This document shows, piece after piece, positions 21,027-29,833 of a DNA stretch of 64,000 nt (positions are counted from its first letter, which is position 1; each line of letters begins with the position of its first letter). Both the position numbers and the translations under genes were made by a program. Source of the stretch: Bacteroidota bacterium (GTDB taxonomy: Bacteria > Bacteroidota > Bacteroidia > Sphingobacteriales > Sphingobacteriaceae); contig JABDFM010000003.1 of NCBI GenBank assembly GCA_013286565.1, positions 36,678 through 100,677 of the forward strand, written 5' to 3'. The notes under the pieces were generated by a model that was not told where the DNA came from, ran no database searches, and saw nothing but the letters and a program-made list of their open reading frames with translations.

Positions 21027-21060
21027 AAAAGAGCGACAGGTTAACCCTATCGCTCTTTTC
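21027..21060. terminator. bidirectional intrinsic terminator between convergent M1 peptidase and PDH E2 genes
   Basis: aaaagagcga-caggttaaccct-atcgctctttt with A/T tracts on both sides. Confidence 0.7.
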
Positions 21061-21100
21061 TTATCTTGATTCTTGGCTCTTGATTCTTGGTTCTACAAAC

Positions 21101-22768
21101 CTACACCAGTAAACGTACCGGCTCTTCCAACAACGATTTCAGTGTTTGCAGGAATGCGGCACCTGTTGCGCCGTCAACCACGCGGTGATCGCAGGTAAGG
21201 GTTACTTTCATTACATTGCCTGGTACTACAGCGCCGTTCTTCACAACCGGTACCTGCTGGATACCGCTAACTGCTAAGATACATGAATCAGGCGGATTGA
21301 TAATGGCAGTAAACTCATCCACACCAAACATGCCTAAGTTAGATATGGTAAAAGTTGAACCTTCCCAATCAGATGGCTGCAACTTTTTGGCTTTGGCTTT
21401 TTGTGCATAGTCCTTCACTTCGGCAGATATCTGGCTTAATGATTTACCATCAGCAAAACGTACCACCGGAACCAACAAACCTTCTTCGACCGCTACAGCA
21501 ACGCCGATGTTCACGTGCTCATTGGTACGGATGCTTTCGCCCAGCCATGATGAATTTACGGCAGGATGTTGTTTAAGGGCAACCGCACAGGCTTTCAGCA
21601 CCAGGTCGTTAAAGGATATTTTAACAGGTGCATACTCGTTCATTTTAGCACGGGCAGCAACAGCCTGGTCCATATCTATCGATAGGGTAATATAAAAATG
21701 CGGGATAACAAAGCTTTCAGTCAAGCGGCGTGTGATGGTTTTGCGCATCTGGCTAACCGGCTTGTCGGTATATTTTTCCTGCCCGATGTATTGCGGGATT
21801 GGTTTAGCAGCAGGAGCTTCTTTAGCTGCAGGAGCGGAAGCAGTAGTTGCAGCAACGGCTGGTGCCGGAGCAGCAGCTTTAGCCGCAGGTGTATATTCTT
21901 CAACATCCTTTTTTATGATGCGCCCGCCTTCGGCAGAGCCTTTTACATCATTCAGGTTGATGCCTTTATCTTTAGCTATTTTACGTGCTAAAGGTGATGC
22001 CTTAACACGGCTGTCATCAGAAGATGTTGCAGCATGTGCTTCTTCCTTGGCGGGCTCAGCAGCCGCTTCTTTAGGTGCTTCTGCTTCAGCTGCCGGAGCA
22101 GTTCCTCCTTGCGCCTCGCCCCCTCCGTCTTGCAACAAAGGTGTAATATCAGTACCTTCCTTACCTACAATAGCGATGATACCATTCACAGGTGCGGCTT
22201 CTCCCTCTTTAGGGCCGATGTATAAAAGTGTACCTGTTTCGTAACCCACAACTTCCATAGTAGCCTTATCGGTTTCCACATCAGCTAATGAGTCATCAGA
22301 TTTTACTTTATCACCAACTTTAAAATTCCATTTATTGATCACGCCTTCCGTCATGGTATCACTCAGGGCAGGCATGCGTATTACGGTAGCAGGTATTTTA
22401 GAAGTATCAACTTTCGGAGCTGCAGTAGCAGCAGGCTTTTTATCTTCAACAGGTGCAGGGGCAGCTTCTTTCTTTTCTTCGGCGGCAGGTGCAGGGCTAT
22501 CAGCTGATAATGCTGCTTTATAATCCTCGCCTTCTTTACCTATCACCCCTATAACTGCGTCAACAGGTACCGATTTACCTTCTTCTACACCAATATATAA
22601 TAAGGTGCCGTCCTGGTACGATTCAAAATCCATCGTGGCTTTGTCAGTCTCGATCTCGGCCAATACATCGCCCGATTTTACCTTGTCACCCACTTTTTTA
22701 TGCCATTTCGCCAATACCCCTTCGGTCATGGTATCGCTCATTTTAGGCATTTTAACTACTTCGGCCAT
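21101..22768 (-). CDS. pyruvate dehydrogenase E2 component, dihydrolipoyllysine acetyltransferase, two lipoyl domains
   Basis: ETDKATMDF and ETDKATMEV lipoyl sites, Ala/Pro linkers, E3-binding domain, DHRVVDGATGAAFL catalytic region. Confidence 0.95.
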   Translation of the reverse strand: MAEVVKMPKMSDTMTEGVLAKWHKKVGDKVKSGDVLAEIETDKATMDFESYQDGTLLYIGVEEGKSVPVDAVIGVIGKEGEDYKAALSADSPAPAAEEKKEAAPAPVEDKKPAATAAPKVDTSKIPATVIRMPALSDTMTEGVINKWNFKVGDKVKSDDSLADVETDKATMEVVGYETGTLLYIGPKEGEAAPVNGIIAIVGKEGTDITPLLQDGGGEAQGGTAPAAEAEAPKEAAAEPAKEEAHAATSSDDSRVKASPLARKIAKDKGINLNDVKGSAEGGRIIKKDVEEYTPAAKAAAPAPAVAATTASAPAAKEAPAAKPIPQYIGQEKYTDKPVSQMRKTITRRLTESFVIPHFYITLSIDMDQAVAARAKMNEYAPVKISFNDLVLKACAVALKQHPAVNSSWLGESIRTNEHVNIGVAVAVEEGLLVPVVRFADGKSLSQISAEVKDYAQKAKAKKLQPSDWEGSTFTISNLGMFGVDEFTAIINPPDSCILAVSGIQQVPVVKNGAVVPGNVMKVTLTCDHRVVDGATGAAFLQTLKSLLEEPVRLLV

Positions 22769-22811
22769 ATACTATTGATGAATAGTTTGTTTAAATCTTT
22801 GTTATTATAAA

Positions 22812-23807
22812 TTAGCTCATGATAAAAGGGTAATCCTTTTCTACATACACATCAGTGTACAGTTCGGATGCCTCAGGCCATGGCGACTCTTCTGCAAATT
22901 TTACAGATTCATCTACTTCGGCCTTCACTTTTTCTTCTATCTGCTCAAACCATGCTTCGTCAGCATATTTCTCTGTTAATATGGTATGCTTAACGGCATC
23001 GATAGGGTCTTTCGCCTTGTAGCTTTCCAGTTCTTCTTTGGTGCGGTATTTCTGCGGATCAGACATCGAGTGCCCTTTATAACGATAAGTACGCATTTCA
23101 AGGAAAGTCGGCCCTTCACCTGCACGCGCACGTGCAACAGCTTCGTCCATGGCATTATGCACTGCTACCGGATCCATACCATCAACTGCTGATGAGGGGA
23201 TACCATAAGGTAAGCCCAGTTTATAGATATCGGTTTGTATGGTAGTACGTTCAACCGAGGTACCCATAGCATAACCATTGTTTTCGCAAACAAATATTAC
23301 CGGCAGTTTCCAAAGGGCAGCCATATTGAACGTTTCGTTCAGGGCTCCCTGGCGTACGGCTCCGTCGCCCATGTAGGCTACGTTTACAAACTCGGTGCCT
23401 TTATACTTTTCAGCAAATGCGATACCTGCCCCTAACGGGATCTGGCCGCCCACAATACCGTGGCCACCATAAAAATGTTTCTCTTTCGAGAACATGTGCA
23501 TGGAACCACCTTTGCCTTTTGAGCAACCGGTAGCCTTGCCATACAGTTCGGCCATAATGGAATTGGACGAAACGCCTTTGGCGATCGCATGGGCATGATC
23601 ACGATAAGCGGTGATCAAACTATCTTCGGGTTTAAGTACCGACATTGCACCGGCAAGCACTGCTTCCTGCCCTATATATAAATGGCAAAATCCGCGGATC
23701 TTTTGCTGGCCATATAACTGTCCTGCTTTTTCTTCGAACTTGCGCATCAGTAGCATCGACTCATACCACATCAGGTAGGTGTCTTTATTTATTTCGATTG
23801 AACTCAT
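22812..23807 (-). CDS. pdhA: pyruvate dehydrogenase E1 component subunit alpha
   Basis: FCHLYIGQEAVLAG, GKGGSMHMFS, MGDGAVRQGALNETFNMAALWKLPVIFVCENNGYAMGT (TPP motif). Confidence 0.95.
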   Translation of the reverse strand: MSSIEINKDTYLMWYESMLLMRKFEEKAGQLYGQQKIRGFCHLYIGQEAVLAGAMSVLKPEDSLITAYRDHAHAIAKGVSSNSIMAELYGKATGCSKGKGGSMHMFSKEKHFYGGHGIVGGQIPLGAGIAFAEKYKGTEFVNVAYMGDGAVRQGALNETFNMAALWKLPVIFVCENNGYAMGTSVERTTIQTDIYKLGLPYGIPSSAVDGMDPVAVHNAMDEAVARARAGEGPTFLEMRTYRYKGHSMSDPQKYRTKEELESYKAKDPIDAVKHTILTEKYADEAWFEQIEEKVKAEVDESVKFAEESPWPEASELYTDVYVEKDYPFIMS

Positions 23808-24035
23808 TTGTTAAACGATCAATTTCTGTTATGGAGAAAGCGCAAATCTAATTATATCCTTGAAAATATCGAAACTGCAACAAATTTGTTGTGAAGATTT
23901 ATTTTGGAGCGAGTCAAATGGTCACAATAAGGCTATTGTATTACAAAACAATTAGTTAATTTTTTTAATTGTGTAACCATTTTAATTTTCTCTTCGTATA
24001 AGGGATTACGATATTTTAAAAAAAGCTGTCATTAA

Positions 24036-24066
24036 TTTGTAATTCTAAAAAAATAGAATAGTTTTG
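24036..24066 (+). promoter_or_regulatory. Bacteroidota-type promoter TTTG-N19-TAGTTTTG upstream of the NlpC/P60 gene
   Basis: TTTG at 24036-24039, 19-nt spacer, TAGTTTTG (TAnnTTTG) at 24059-24066. Confidence 0.65.
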
Positions 24067-24139
24067 CAGCCAACGAAAGACAAAATGTCTTGTTTAATAA
24101 CACTCTGTTGTCCCTAACTCAACAAAGAAAAAAGATTAA

Positions 24140-24709
24140 ATGAAGAAAATTGTATTAGCCATTGTCCTTATCCTCAGTATATTTGTAGCGCAGGCTCAGA
24201 CAAAAAATGCACCGAGCCAGCCTGAAAAAACCACCGATGAACAGGACGGTTTAGTAAAAGACTACTTCTCTCAAATAATGGGTGTCGCTTTATCGACCAC
24301 CTCTAACGTAAAACTTTTTCAATTTGTATATGACTGGATCGGCACACCATACCATTTTGGCGGCGATTCAAGAAAAGGCATCGATTGCTCGGCATTTACA
24401 AAAGAATTGTACAGTAAAGTATTCAATCTTACCATCAAACGTAACTCACGCGATATTTTTAGTATGGTAAGCCCGGTTCGCAGGGAAGAGTTACAAGAAG
24501 GCGACCTGGTTTTTTTTAAAATACACAGCCGCAGTATAAGCCACGTAGGCATATATTTAGGCAACAACAGGTTTGCACATGCCTCGTTAAGAGGTGTGGC
24601 TATCAACAGCCTGGATGACGACTATTACGGTAAGCACTTTTATAAAGGCGGTCGATTGCTTGATGCTTTCAAAAAGCAGATAGAAGATTCGCCGGATGAC
24701 GCCCATTAG
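24140..24709 (+). CDS. NlpC/P60 family (C40) peptidase
   Basis: signal peptide; GTPYHFGGDSRKGIDCSAFTKELY catalytic Cys, SHVGIYLGNNRFAHAS catalytic His. Confidence 0.92.
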   Translation: MKKIVLAIVLILSIFVAQAQTKNAPSQPEKTTDEQDGLVKDYFSQIMGVALSTTSNVKLFQFVYDWIGTPYHFGGDSRKGIDCSAFTKELYSKVFNLTIKRNSRDIFSMVSPVRREELQEGDLVFFKIHSRSISHVGIYLGNNRFAHASLRGVAINSLDDDYYGKHFYKGGRLLDAFKKQIEDSPDDAH

Positions 24710-24742
24710 CCCCCTCTAAATCTCCCCCGGTAGGGGAGACTT
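24708..24742. repeat. family B' repeat (35 bp, identical to 62664-62698)
   Basis: agccccctctaaatctcccccggtaggggagactt. Confidence 0.8.
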
Positions 24743-24791
24743 TTTAATATATTATTCTATCCTTTCTAAACCGAAAGGATTTTTTTTTGTC

Positions 24792-25913
24792 ATGAAAATA
24801 CATTGGTTGCTTGTTGTTGGATTGACCCTGTGCCTGGCTTCATGCCAGCAACCTCAGCCTGTAGCAAATTATCATCCTGTTCATCATAAAAAATCCAATC
24901 CCCCCAAAGCAGTAATTGTTGCCCATGATAGTACCCGCGATACCCTATGTATTGCCGCGGTAGGCGATATCATGCTTGGCTCCTCTTACCCGGATAATAG
25001 CAAATTACCTCCTGATAGCGCAAAAGACAGTTTTAAACCGGTTTTAAAGTACCTGGATAAAGCCGACATCGTATTTGGCAACCTGGAAGGCACCCTCCTT
25101 GATTCGGGAACGCCAGCGTCCTATAAAAAGAAGCTCGAAACCGCTTATTTATTCCGTATGCCAACCCATTATGGGCAAGTTTTAAAAGATGCGGGCTTTA
25201 ACCTGCTAAGCATAGCCAATAATCATATTACTGATTTTGATACCGCGGGAAGCATCAGCACTACCAAAACATTGGACAGCTATGGTATTCATTATGCCGG
25301 GCTGGAAAGTTGTCCTACTACCATATTCGTGCGTAATGGCGTAAAGTACGGGTTCTGCGCATTTGCTCCCAATGCTCATACCGTGCCCCTGCTTGATCTG
25401 AGAAATTCCCGGCGCATTATCCGCGAACTAAAAAAAGAATGCGATATTTTGATCGTATCCTTTCATGGCGGGGCCGAAGGACCATTATATGAGCATATCC
25501 CCTTTAAAATGGAATCATATCTGAATGGCAAACGGGGAGATGTACATGTATTTGCACATTCGGCGATTGATGCCGGTGCGGATATTGTTTTAGGCAACGG
25601 TCCGCATGTGAGCCGGGCAATGGAACAATACAAAGGGCGTTTGATCGCTTACAGCCTGGGTAATTTTTGCACTTACAGAAGTGTAAGCGTGGCTGGTGTT
25701 TGCGGCATGGCTCCTTTACTTAAAGTCAACCTCAACAAAAAAGGCGAATTTTTGAATGGAAATATTATCTCCTTCAGGCAAACGCATGAAAATGGCTTGG
25801 TAAGGGATACGCTAAATCGTGTTGTAAAAAGGATCAAACTGCTCACCGAAAAAGATTTCCCTATATCGGGATTGGATATTGATGACGATGGGTTGCTGAC
25901 ACCAAGCAATTAA
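24792..25913 (+). CDS. CapA family protein (lipoprotein)
   Basis: LTLCLASC lipobox, AVGDIMLGSSYP, FGNLEGTL, NNHITDFD, GNGPHVSRAMEQYKGRLIAYSLGNF. Confidence 0.9.
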   Translation: MKIHWLLVVGLTLCLASCQQPQPVANYHPVHHKKSNPPKAVIVAHDSTRDTLCIAAVGDIMLGSSYPDNSKLPPDSAKDSFKPVLKYLDKADIVFGNLEGTLLDSGTPASYKKKLETAYLFRMPTHYGQVLKDAGFNLLSIANNHITDFDTAGSISTTKTLDSYGIHYAGLESCPTTIFVRNGVKYGFCAFAPNAHTVPLLDLRNSRRIIRELKKECDILIVSFHGGAEGPLYEHIPFKMESYLNGKRGDVHVFAHSAIDAGADIVLGNGPHVSRAMEQYKGRLIAYSLGNFCTYRSVSVAGVCGMAPLLKVNLNKKGEFLNGNIISFRQTHENGLVRDTLNRVVKRIKLLTEKDFPISGLDIDDDGLLTPSN

Positions 25914-25918
25914 ATATT

Positions 25919-25981
25919 GAATATCGAACAAGGAATAAAGAATGTTGAAGTATTAAATCGATATTCGGTGTTCGATATTCC
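25919..25981. repeat. GATATTCGATATTC-type palindromic repeat
   Basis: gaatatcgaacaaggaata...atcgatattcggtgttcgatattcc; partial relative at 15340-15379. Confidence 0.55.
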
Positions 25982-25987
25982 AGAAGT

Positions 25988-26182
25988 TTATTTAGTCTGG
26001 TCAGTATCGGTAGTTGTCTTTACCAGGCCGATCCCTGAAAAGAAAAACAATATAGCTATTATTCCTACAACTATCAGTGTAGTATAGTTGCCACCATGTT
26101 GTATAATCCCGATGCCGGTGTAGATCAGGCCAATAATACCTAATACGGTAAGTATAGCTCCGAAAGTGCGCTTTAAGTTCAT
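25988..26182 (-). CDS. small two-TM hypothetical protein
   Basis: 64 aa MNLKRTFGAILTVLGIIGLIYTGI... hydrophobic, plausible start. Confidence 0.6.
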   Translation of the reverse strand: MNLKRTFGAILTVLGIIGLIYTGIGIIQHGGNYTTLIVVGIIAILFFFSGIGLVKTTTDTDQTK

Positions 26183-26264
26183 GATGTGGTCGATTTTATA
26201 TATTTAAAACAAATAGCGAACCAAAAAAATAAAACCTATATTTATTACCTACAAACATTGAATT

Positions 26265-27203
26265 ATGGAAATTGGAATACCCGTATTGATCCTTGTCTTT
26301 ATAGGATTAGTTATACTATTTACCTCATTTGTGACTGTAAAACAGGGCACTATTGCCGTTGTTACGGTTTTCGGAAAATACCGCCGCATATTAGCGCCGG
26401 GTCTGAATTTTAAAATACCGCTGATTGAACAAGTGTATTCGCGCATATCCATCCAAAACCGCTCCGTTGAACTGGAGTTCCAGGCGGTTACTATTGACCA
26501 GGCCAATGTTTATTTTAAGGCGATGCTGCTCTATTCCGTGCTCGATCAATCGGAAGAAGCCATCAAAAATGTGGCCTTTAAATTTATCGACGAGCGTAAC
26601 CTGATGCAAGCTTTGGTGCGTACCATAGAGGGGTCCATCAGGGCCTACGTGGCTACCAAACGCCAGGCTGATGTACTGATATTACGCCGCGATATTGTGG
26701 ACCATGTAAAGGAGCAGCTCGACCAGGTATTGGAAACATGGGGATACCATTTAATGGACCTGCAACTGAACGATATTACTTTTGATGATGTGATCATGAA
26801 ATCGATGAGCCAGGTAGTGGCATCAAATAACCTGAAAGCCGCCGCTGAAAACGAAGGCCAGGCGCTATTGATCACCAAAACAAAGGCTGCCGAAGCTGAA
26901 GGTAATGCCATCAAGATAGCTGCTGAAGCTGAGCGCCAGGCTGCTCAATTACGCGGACAGGGTATAGCTTTATTCCGCGAGGAAGTAGCAAAAGGTATGA
27001 CTGCCGCTGCTAAGGAAATGGAAGGCGGCCACATGGATACTTCGGTTATCCTGTTTACTATGTGGACGGAATCTATCAAACATTTTGCTGAGAACTCGCA
27101 GGGCAATGTGATATTCCTTGATGGCTCGACCGCATCCATGGAGCGCACCATGAAAGAAGTAATGAGTTTAAACCTTTTGCAGCCTGAGAAAGTCAAAAAG
27201 TAA
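26265..27203 (+). CDS. SPFH/band 7 domain (stomatin-like) protein
   Basis: N-terminal TM, GTIAVVTVFGKYRRILAPGLNFKIPLIEQVY, AEAEGNAIKIAAEAERQAAQLRGQG coiled coil. Confidence 0.92.
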   Translation: MEIGIPVLILVFIGLVILFTSFVTVKQGTIAVVTVFGKYRRILAPGLNFKIPLIEQVYSRISIQNRSVELEFQAVTIDQANVYFKAMLLYSVLDQSEEAIKNVAFKFIDERNLMQALVRTIEGSIRAYVATKRQADVLILRRDIVDHVKEQLDQVLETWGYHLMDLQLNDITFDDVIMKSMSQVVASNNLKAAAENEGQALLITKTKAAEAEGNAIKIAAEAERQAAQLRGQGIALFREEVAKGMTAAAKEMEGGHMDTSVILFTMWTESIKHFAENSQGNVIFLDGSTASMERTMKEVMSLNLLQPEKVKK

Positions 27204-27224
27204 AATTTTTACTTAATTGATTTT

Positions 27225-27767
27225 ATGAAGATTAACTTAGGGCGGATATTGTGTGTGTGGATGATCTGTTTGGGAAGTATCCAGATGGCTTCTGCGCAAC
27301 CCTATCAGCAACTAACCATTGATGATTTTGAAGGCGCGCCCCGGTCACATACCGGGGTAATTGCCTATACCAATTGCAGTATTGATTTTCGCTACCAGGC
27401 TTTCCGCAAAAACGGTTATTACCTCTTAGATTTTGATATCAAACTGATGATGAACAGGGACAGATCATGGATGGATAAGAGCAGGGTTACCTCGCCCGAA
27501 ATGCTGGCCGAGATATTAAAGCACGAGCAGGGCCATTATATTATTGCTTATTTAGAACAACATGAGTTATTGCGCGAGGTAGGTAAAACCCGCTTCGGAG
27601 CCGATTACCAGCAACGCGCGCAGGAAATATTCGACCGTATTGATGCCAAATACAAACAGCTGAACCAGGATTACGACGAAGATACCGCCCATATGACCAA
27701 CCGCGCACAGCAACATAGCTGGGATGTGTATTTTAGCAGGAAGCTGGAGTTTATGCCGCCGAGTTAG
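27225..27767 (+). CDS. putative DUF922-like secreted metalloprotease-fold protein
   Basis: signal peptide; HEQGHY (HEXXH-like) motif; 180 aa. Confidence 0.6.
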   Translation: MKINLGRILCVWMICLGSIQMASAQPYQQLTIDDFEGAPRSHTGVIAYTNCSIDFRYQAFRKNGYYLLDFDIKLMMNRDRSWMDKSRVTSPEMLAEILKHEQGHYIIAYLEQHELLREVGKTRFGADYQQRAQEIFDRIDAKYKQLNQDYDEDTAHMTNRAQQHSWDVYFSRKLEFMPPS

Positions 27768-27774
27768 AGCTATC

Positions 27775-27850
27775 AGCGGATTGCAAATCCGCTATTTCTT
27801 AGTCCGGGATTATAAATCCGGACTAACTCGGGTTTAAATCCGGACTAACA
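27775..27850. repeat. palindromic intergenic repeat, family C copy 1
   Basis: agcggattgcaaatccgct and ttagtccgggattataaatccggactaa; second copy at 37481. Confidence 0.75.
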
Positions 27851-27874
27851 TGATATGTACATTAATAAACAAAA

Positions 27875-28108
27875 TTAATGTTTGAAATGAAGATAATCTA
27901 TAAAAGTTATAATAAATACAAATAGAATACCGATTATAGTACTAAAAGATTTTATTGAATCCGACAAGACAAACTGACTTTTAAATGACGGGATTTCTTT
28001 TCTTAGTATGTAAGAGCGCAGCGCCTTATAGAGATACAAAATTGCAATAATTATATAAATTATTATCAATCCCAAAAATTGAAACAACTGCCTCCCTGCG
28101 TATATCAT
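27875..28108 (-). CDS. hypothetical small membrane protein
   Basis: 77 aa, two hydrophobic stretches; no homology recognised. Confidence 0.4.
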   Translation of the reverse strand: MIYAGRQLFQFLGLIIIYIIIAILYLYKALRSYILRKEIPSFKSQFVLSDSIKSFSTIIGILFVFIITFIDYLHFKH

Positions 28109-28220
28109 ATTTTACTTATATGTTTAAAATTAAGAGTTCATCGAGTTTTTATATTGTTAGGATATAATTATAAGGATATTTTCTTGCATTATTGGCTTAA
28201 ATAGTTTCAACCTCCGCTCC

Positions 28221-28309
28221 GCTCCCGCAAGCGTCCCGCTTGTGGAAACCGTGACATTCAAACGATCACTTAACTAAATAGTTTCCACAAGCGGGACGCT
28301 TGCGGGAGC
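28221..28309. repeat. long inverted repeat (29-bp perfect arms, 31-nt loop), family D
   Basis: gctcccgcaagcgtcccgcttgtggaaac (28221-28249) is the exact reverse complement of gtttccacaagcgggacgcttgcgggagc (28281-28309). Confidence 0.85.
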
Positions 28310-28328
28310 CTCGCATTTATTACAGATG

Positions 28329-28949
28329 CTATTTCTTATAATCCGAAATATTCAACCGATGCTTGCAAAAGCTATATTCATGCTCCTGGTTGGAGCAGAT
28401 AATGGTTAGACGGTTAAGAGCGAATTTTTCTACCAGGTTTAAATACCAATCTACACCCTGGGTATCTAAATTGGATGTGGGTTCATCCAGCATCAGCATT
28501 GGGGTATCCGAACAAAAAGCCAGCGCCAATTTAAGTCTTTGCTTCATCCCGGAGGAGAAGTATTTGATGAGCTTATTTTTACTGCCATCCAGATTTAGCA
28601 GGGCGATCAGGCTTTCTTTATCCATACCTTGCAGGTAGGGTTTAAATTTGAAATGAAAGTCGGTCATTTCATCTAAACTAAACTCCTCGATCAATTCAAG
28701 GTACGGCGCCGCGAGGCTGAGCTGCTTAAAAATATCCTCCGCTTCTATCAGCTTATCATCCAGAGCATAACTGATACTGCCTATAGAGGGTGACAAACTA
28801 CCGTTTAAAACCTGTAGCAAAGTAGATTTACCCGAGCCATTGGGCCCAAGTATGGCATAAGTTTCGCCAGAGGTGAATGTGTAATCAATATTCCTGAAAA
28901 TCCAGTCGCGGTTAAAGCGGCGGCCAATATTTTGGAGGGTGATCTTCAT
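28329..28949 (-). CDS. ABC transporter ATP-binding protein
   Basis: GPNGSGKSTLLQ Walker A, FSSGMKQRLKLALAF signature, MLMLDEPTSNLD Walker B. Confidence 0.9.
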   Translation of the reverse strand: MKITLQNIGRRFNRDWIFRNIDYTFTSGETYAILGPNGSGKSTLLQVLNGSLSPSIGSISYALDDKLIEAEDIFKQLSLAAPYLELIEEFSLDEMTDFHFKFKPYLQGMDKESLIALLNLDGSKNKLIKYFSSGMKQRLKLALAFCSDTPMLMLDEPTSNLDTQGVDWYLNLVEKFALNRLTIICSNQEHEYSFCKHRLNISDYKK

Positions 28950-28950
28950 T

Positions 28951-29047
28951 CAGTTTGCAGTTTTGAGTGGGCAGTTTGCAGTTGTTTTATATATCAAATT
29001 AAATGTTTTCATTTTCGCTGCCAACTGGGAACTGCCTACTGCCAACT
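28951..29047. repeat. imperfect word-type palindromic intergenic repeat (GCAGTTTGCAGTTG / CAACTGGGAACTGC)
   Basis: agtttgcagttttgagtgggcagtttgcagttg facing ctgccaactgggaactgcctactgccaact. Confidence 0.55.
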
Positions 29048-29828
29048 AAATACCGAATCCCTTCATGATACCACGCTGCGAGTTGGATACAAAGTTAATG
29101 ATCTCGTCCCGTTCAACAGTGGGTGCAAATTCAGCCTCAATAATATCAAGGGCTTTGGTTACATTATATTTTTTGAGGAAGATGATGCGGTAAATTTCCT
29201 GTATCTCATTAATGGTGGTTGCTGAATAACCTCTGCGGCGCAAGCCTACAGAATTGATACCGATATAAGATAGCGGCTCGCGACCAGCTTTTGTAAACGG
29301 CGGAACGTCCTTACGAACAAGCGACCCACCGGATATCATACTATGTGTACCGATCTCCACAAATTGGTGCACGGCTGAAGTACCGCCGATAAAAGCATAA
29401 TCGTAAATATTGATGTGTCCGGCTAACTGAACAGAGTTGGCGATGATCACATTATCACCGATCACGCAATCGTGCGCTACGTGTACGTAGGCCATCAGCA
29501 AACAATTACTGCCGATAGTGGTGGTATTTTTATCAAGCGCTGTGCCCCTGTTAAGGGTAACACATTCGCGGATGGTGGTATTGTCACCTATGCTTACGGT
29601 ACTTTGTTCGCCGCGATATTTAAGATCCTGTGGCGGTGCGGATATAACCGCTCCAGGAAAAATACGGCAGTTTTTCCCGATACGGGCGCCATCCATTATT
29701 GTGGCATTTGAACCTACCCAGGTACCCTCGCCAATTTCCACATCCTTATGGATGGTGACAAAAGGCTCAATGGTCACATTGTCGGCTATCCTGGCCTGCG
29801 GATGTATATATGCTAAAGGCTGTATCAT
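29046..29828 (-). CDS. lpxA: acyl-ACP--UDP-N-acetylglucosamine O-acyltransferase
   Basis: left-handed beta-helix hexapeptides, AYVHVAHDCVIGDNVIIAN, HQFVEIGTHSMISGGS. Confidence 0.94.
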   Translation of the reverse strand: MIQPLAYIHPQARIADNVTIEPFVTIHKDVEIGEGTWVGSNATIMDGARIGKNCRIFPGAVISAPPQDLKYRGEQSTVSIGDNTTIRECVTLNRGTALDKNTTTIGSNCLLMAYVHVAHDCVIGDNVIIANSVQLAGHINIYDYAFIGGTSAVHQFVEIGTHSMISGGSLVRKDVPPFTKAGREPLSYIGINSVGLRRRGYSATTINEIQEIYRIIFLKKYNVTKALDIIEAEFAPTVERDEIINFVSNSQRGIMKGFGI

Positions 29829-29833
29829 GCTTT

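Noticed and set aside
21698-22523. Several plus-strand ORFs (e.g. 21732..22244, 22335..22523) over the PDH E2 gene
   Set aside because: Shadow ORFs of the Ala/Pro-rich linkers of E2 on the opposite strand.
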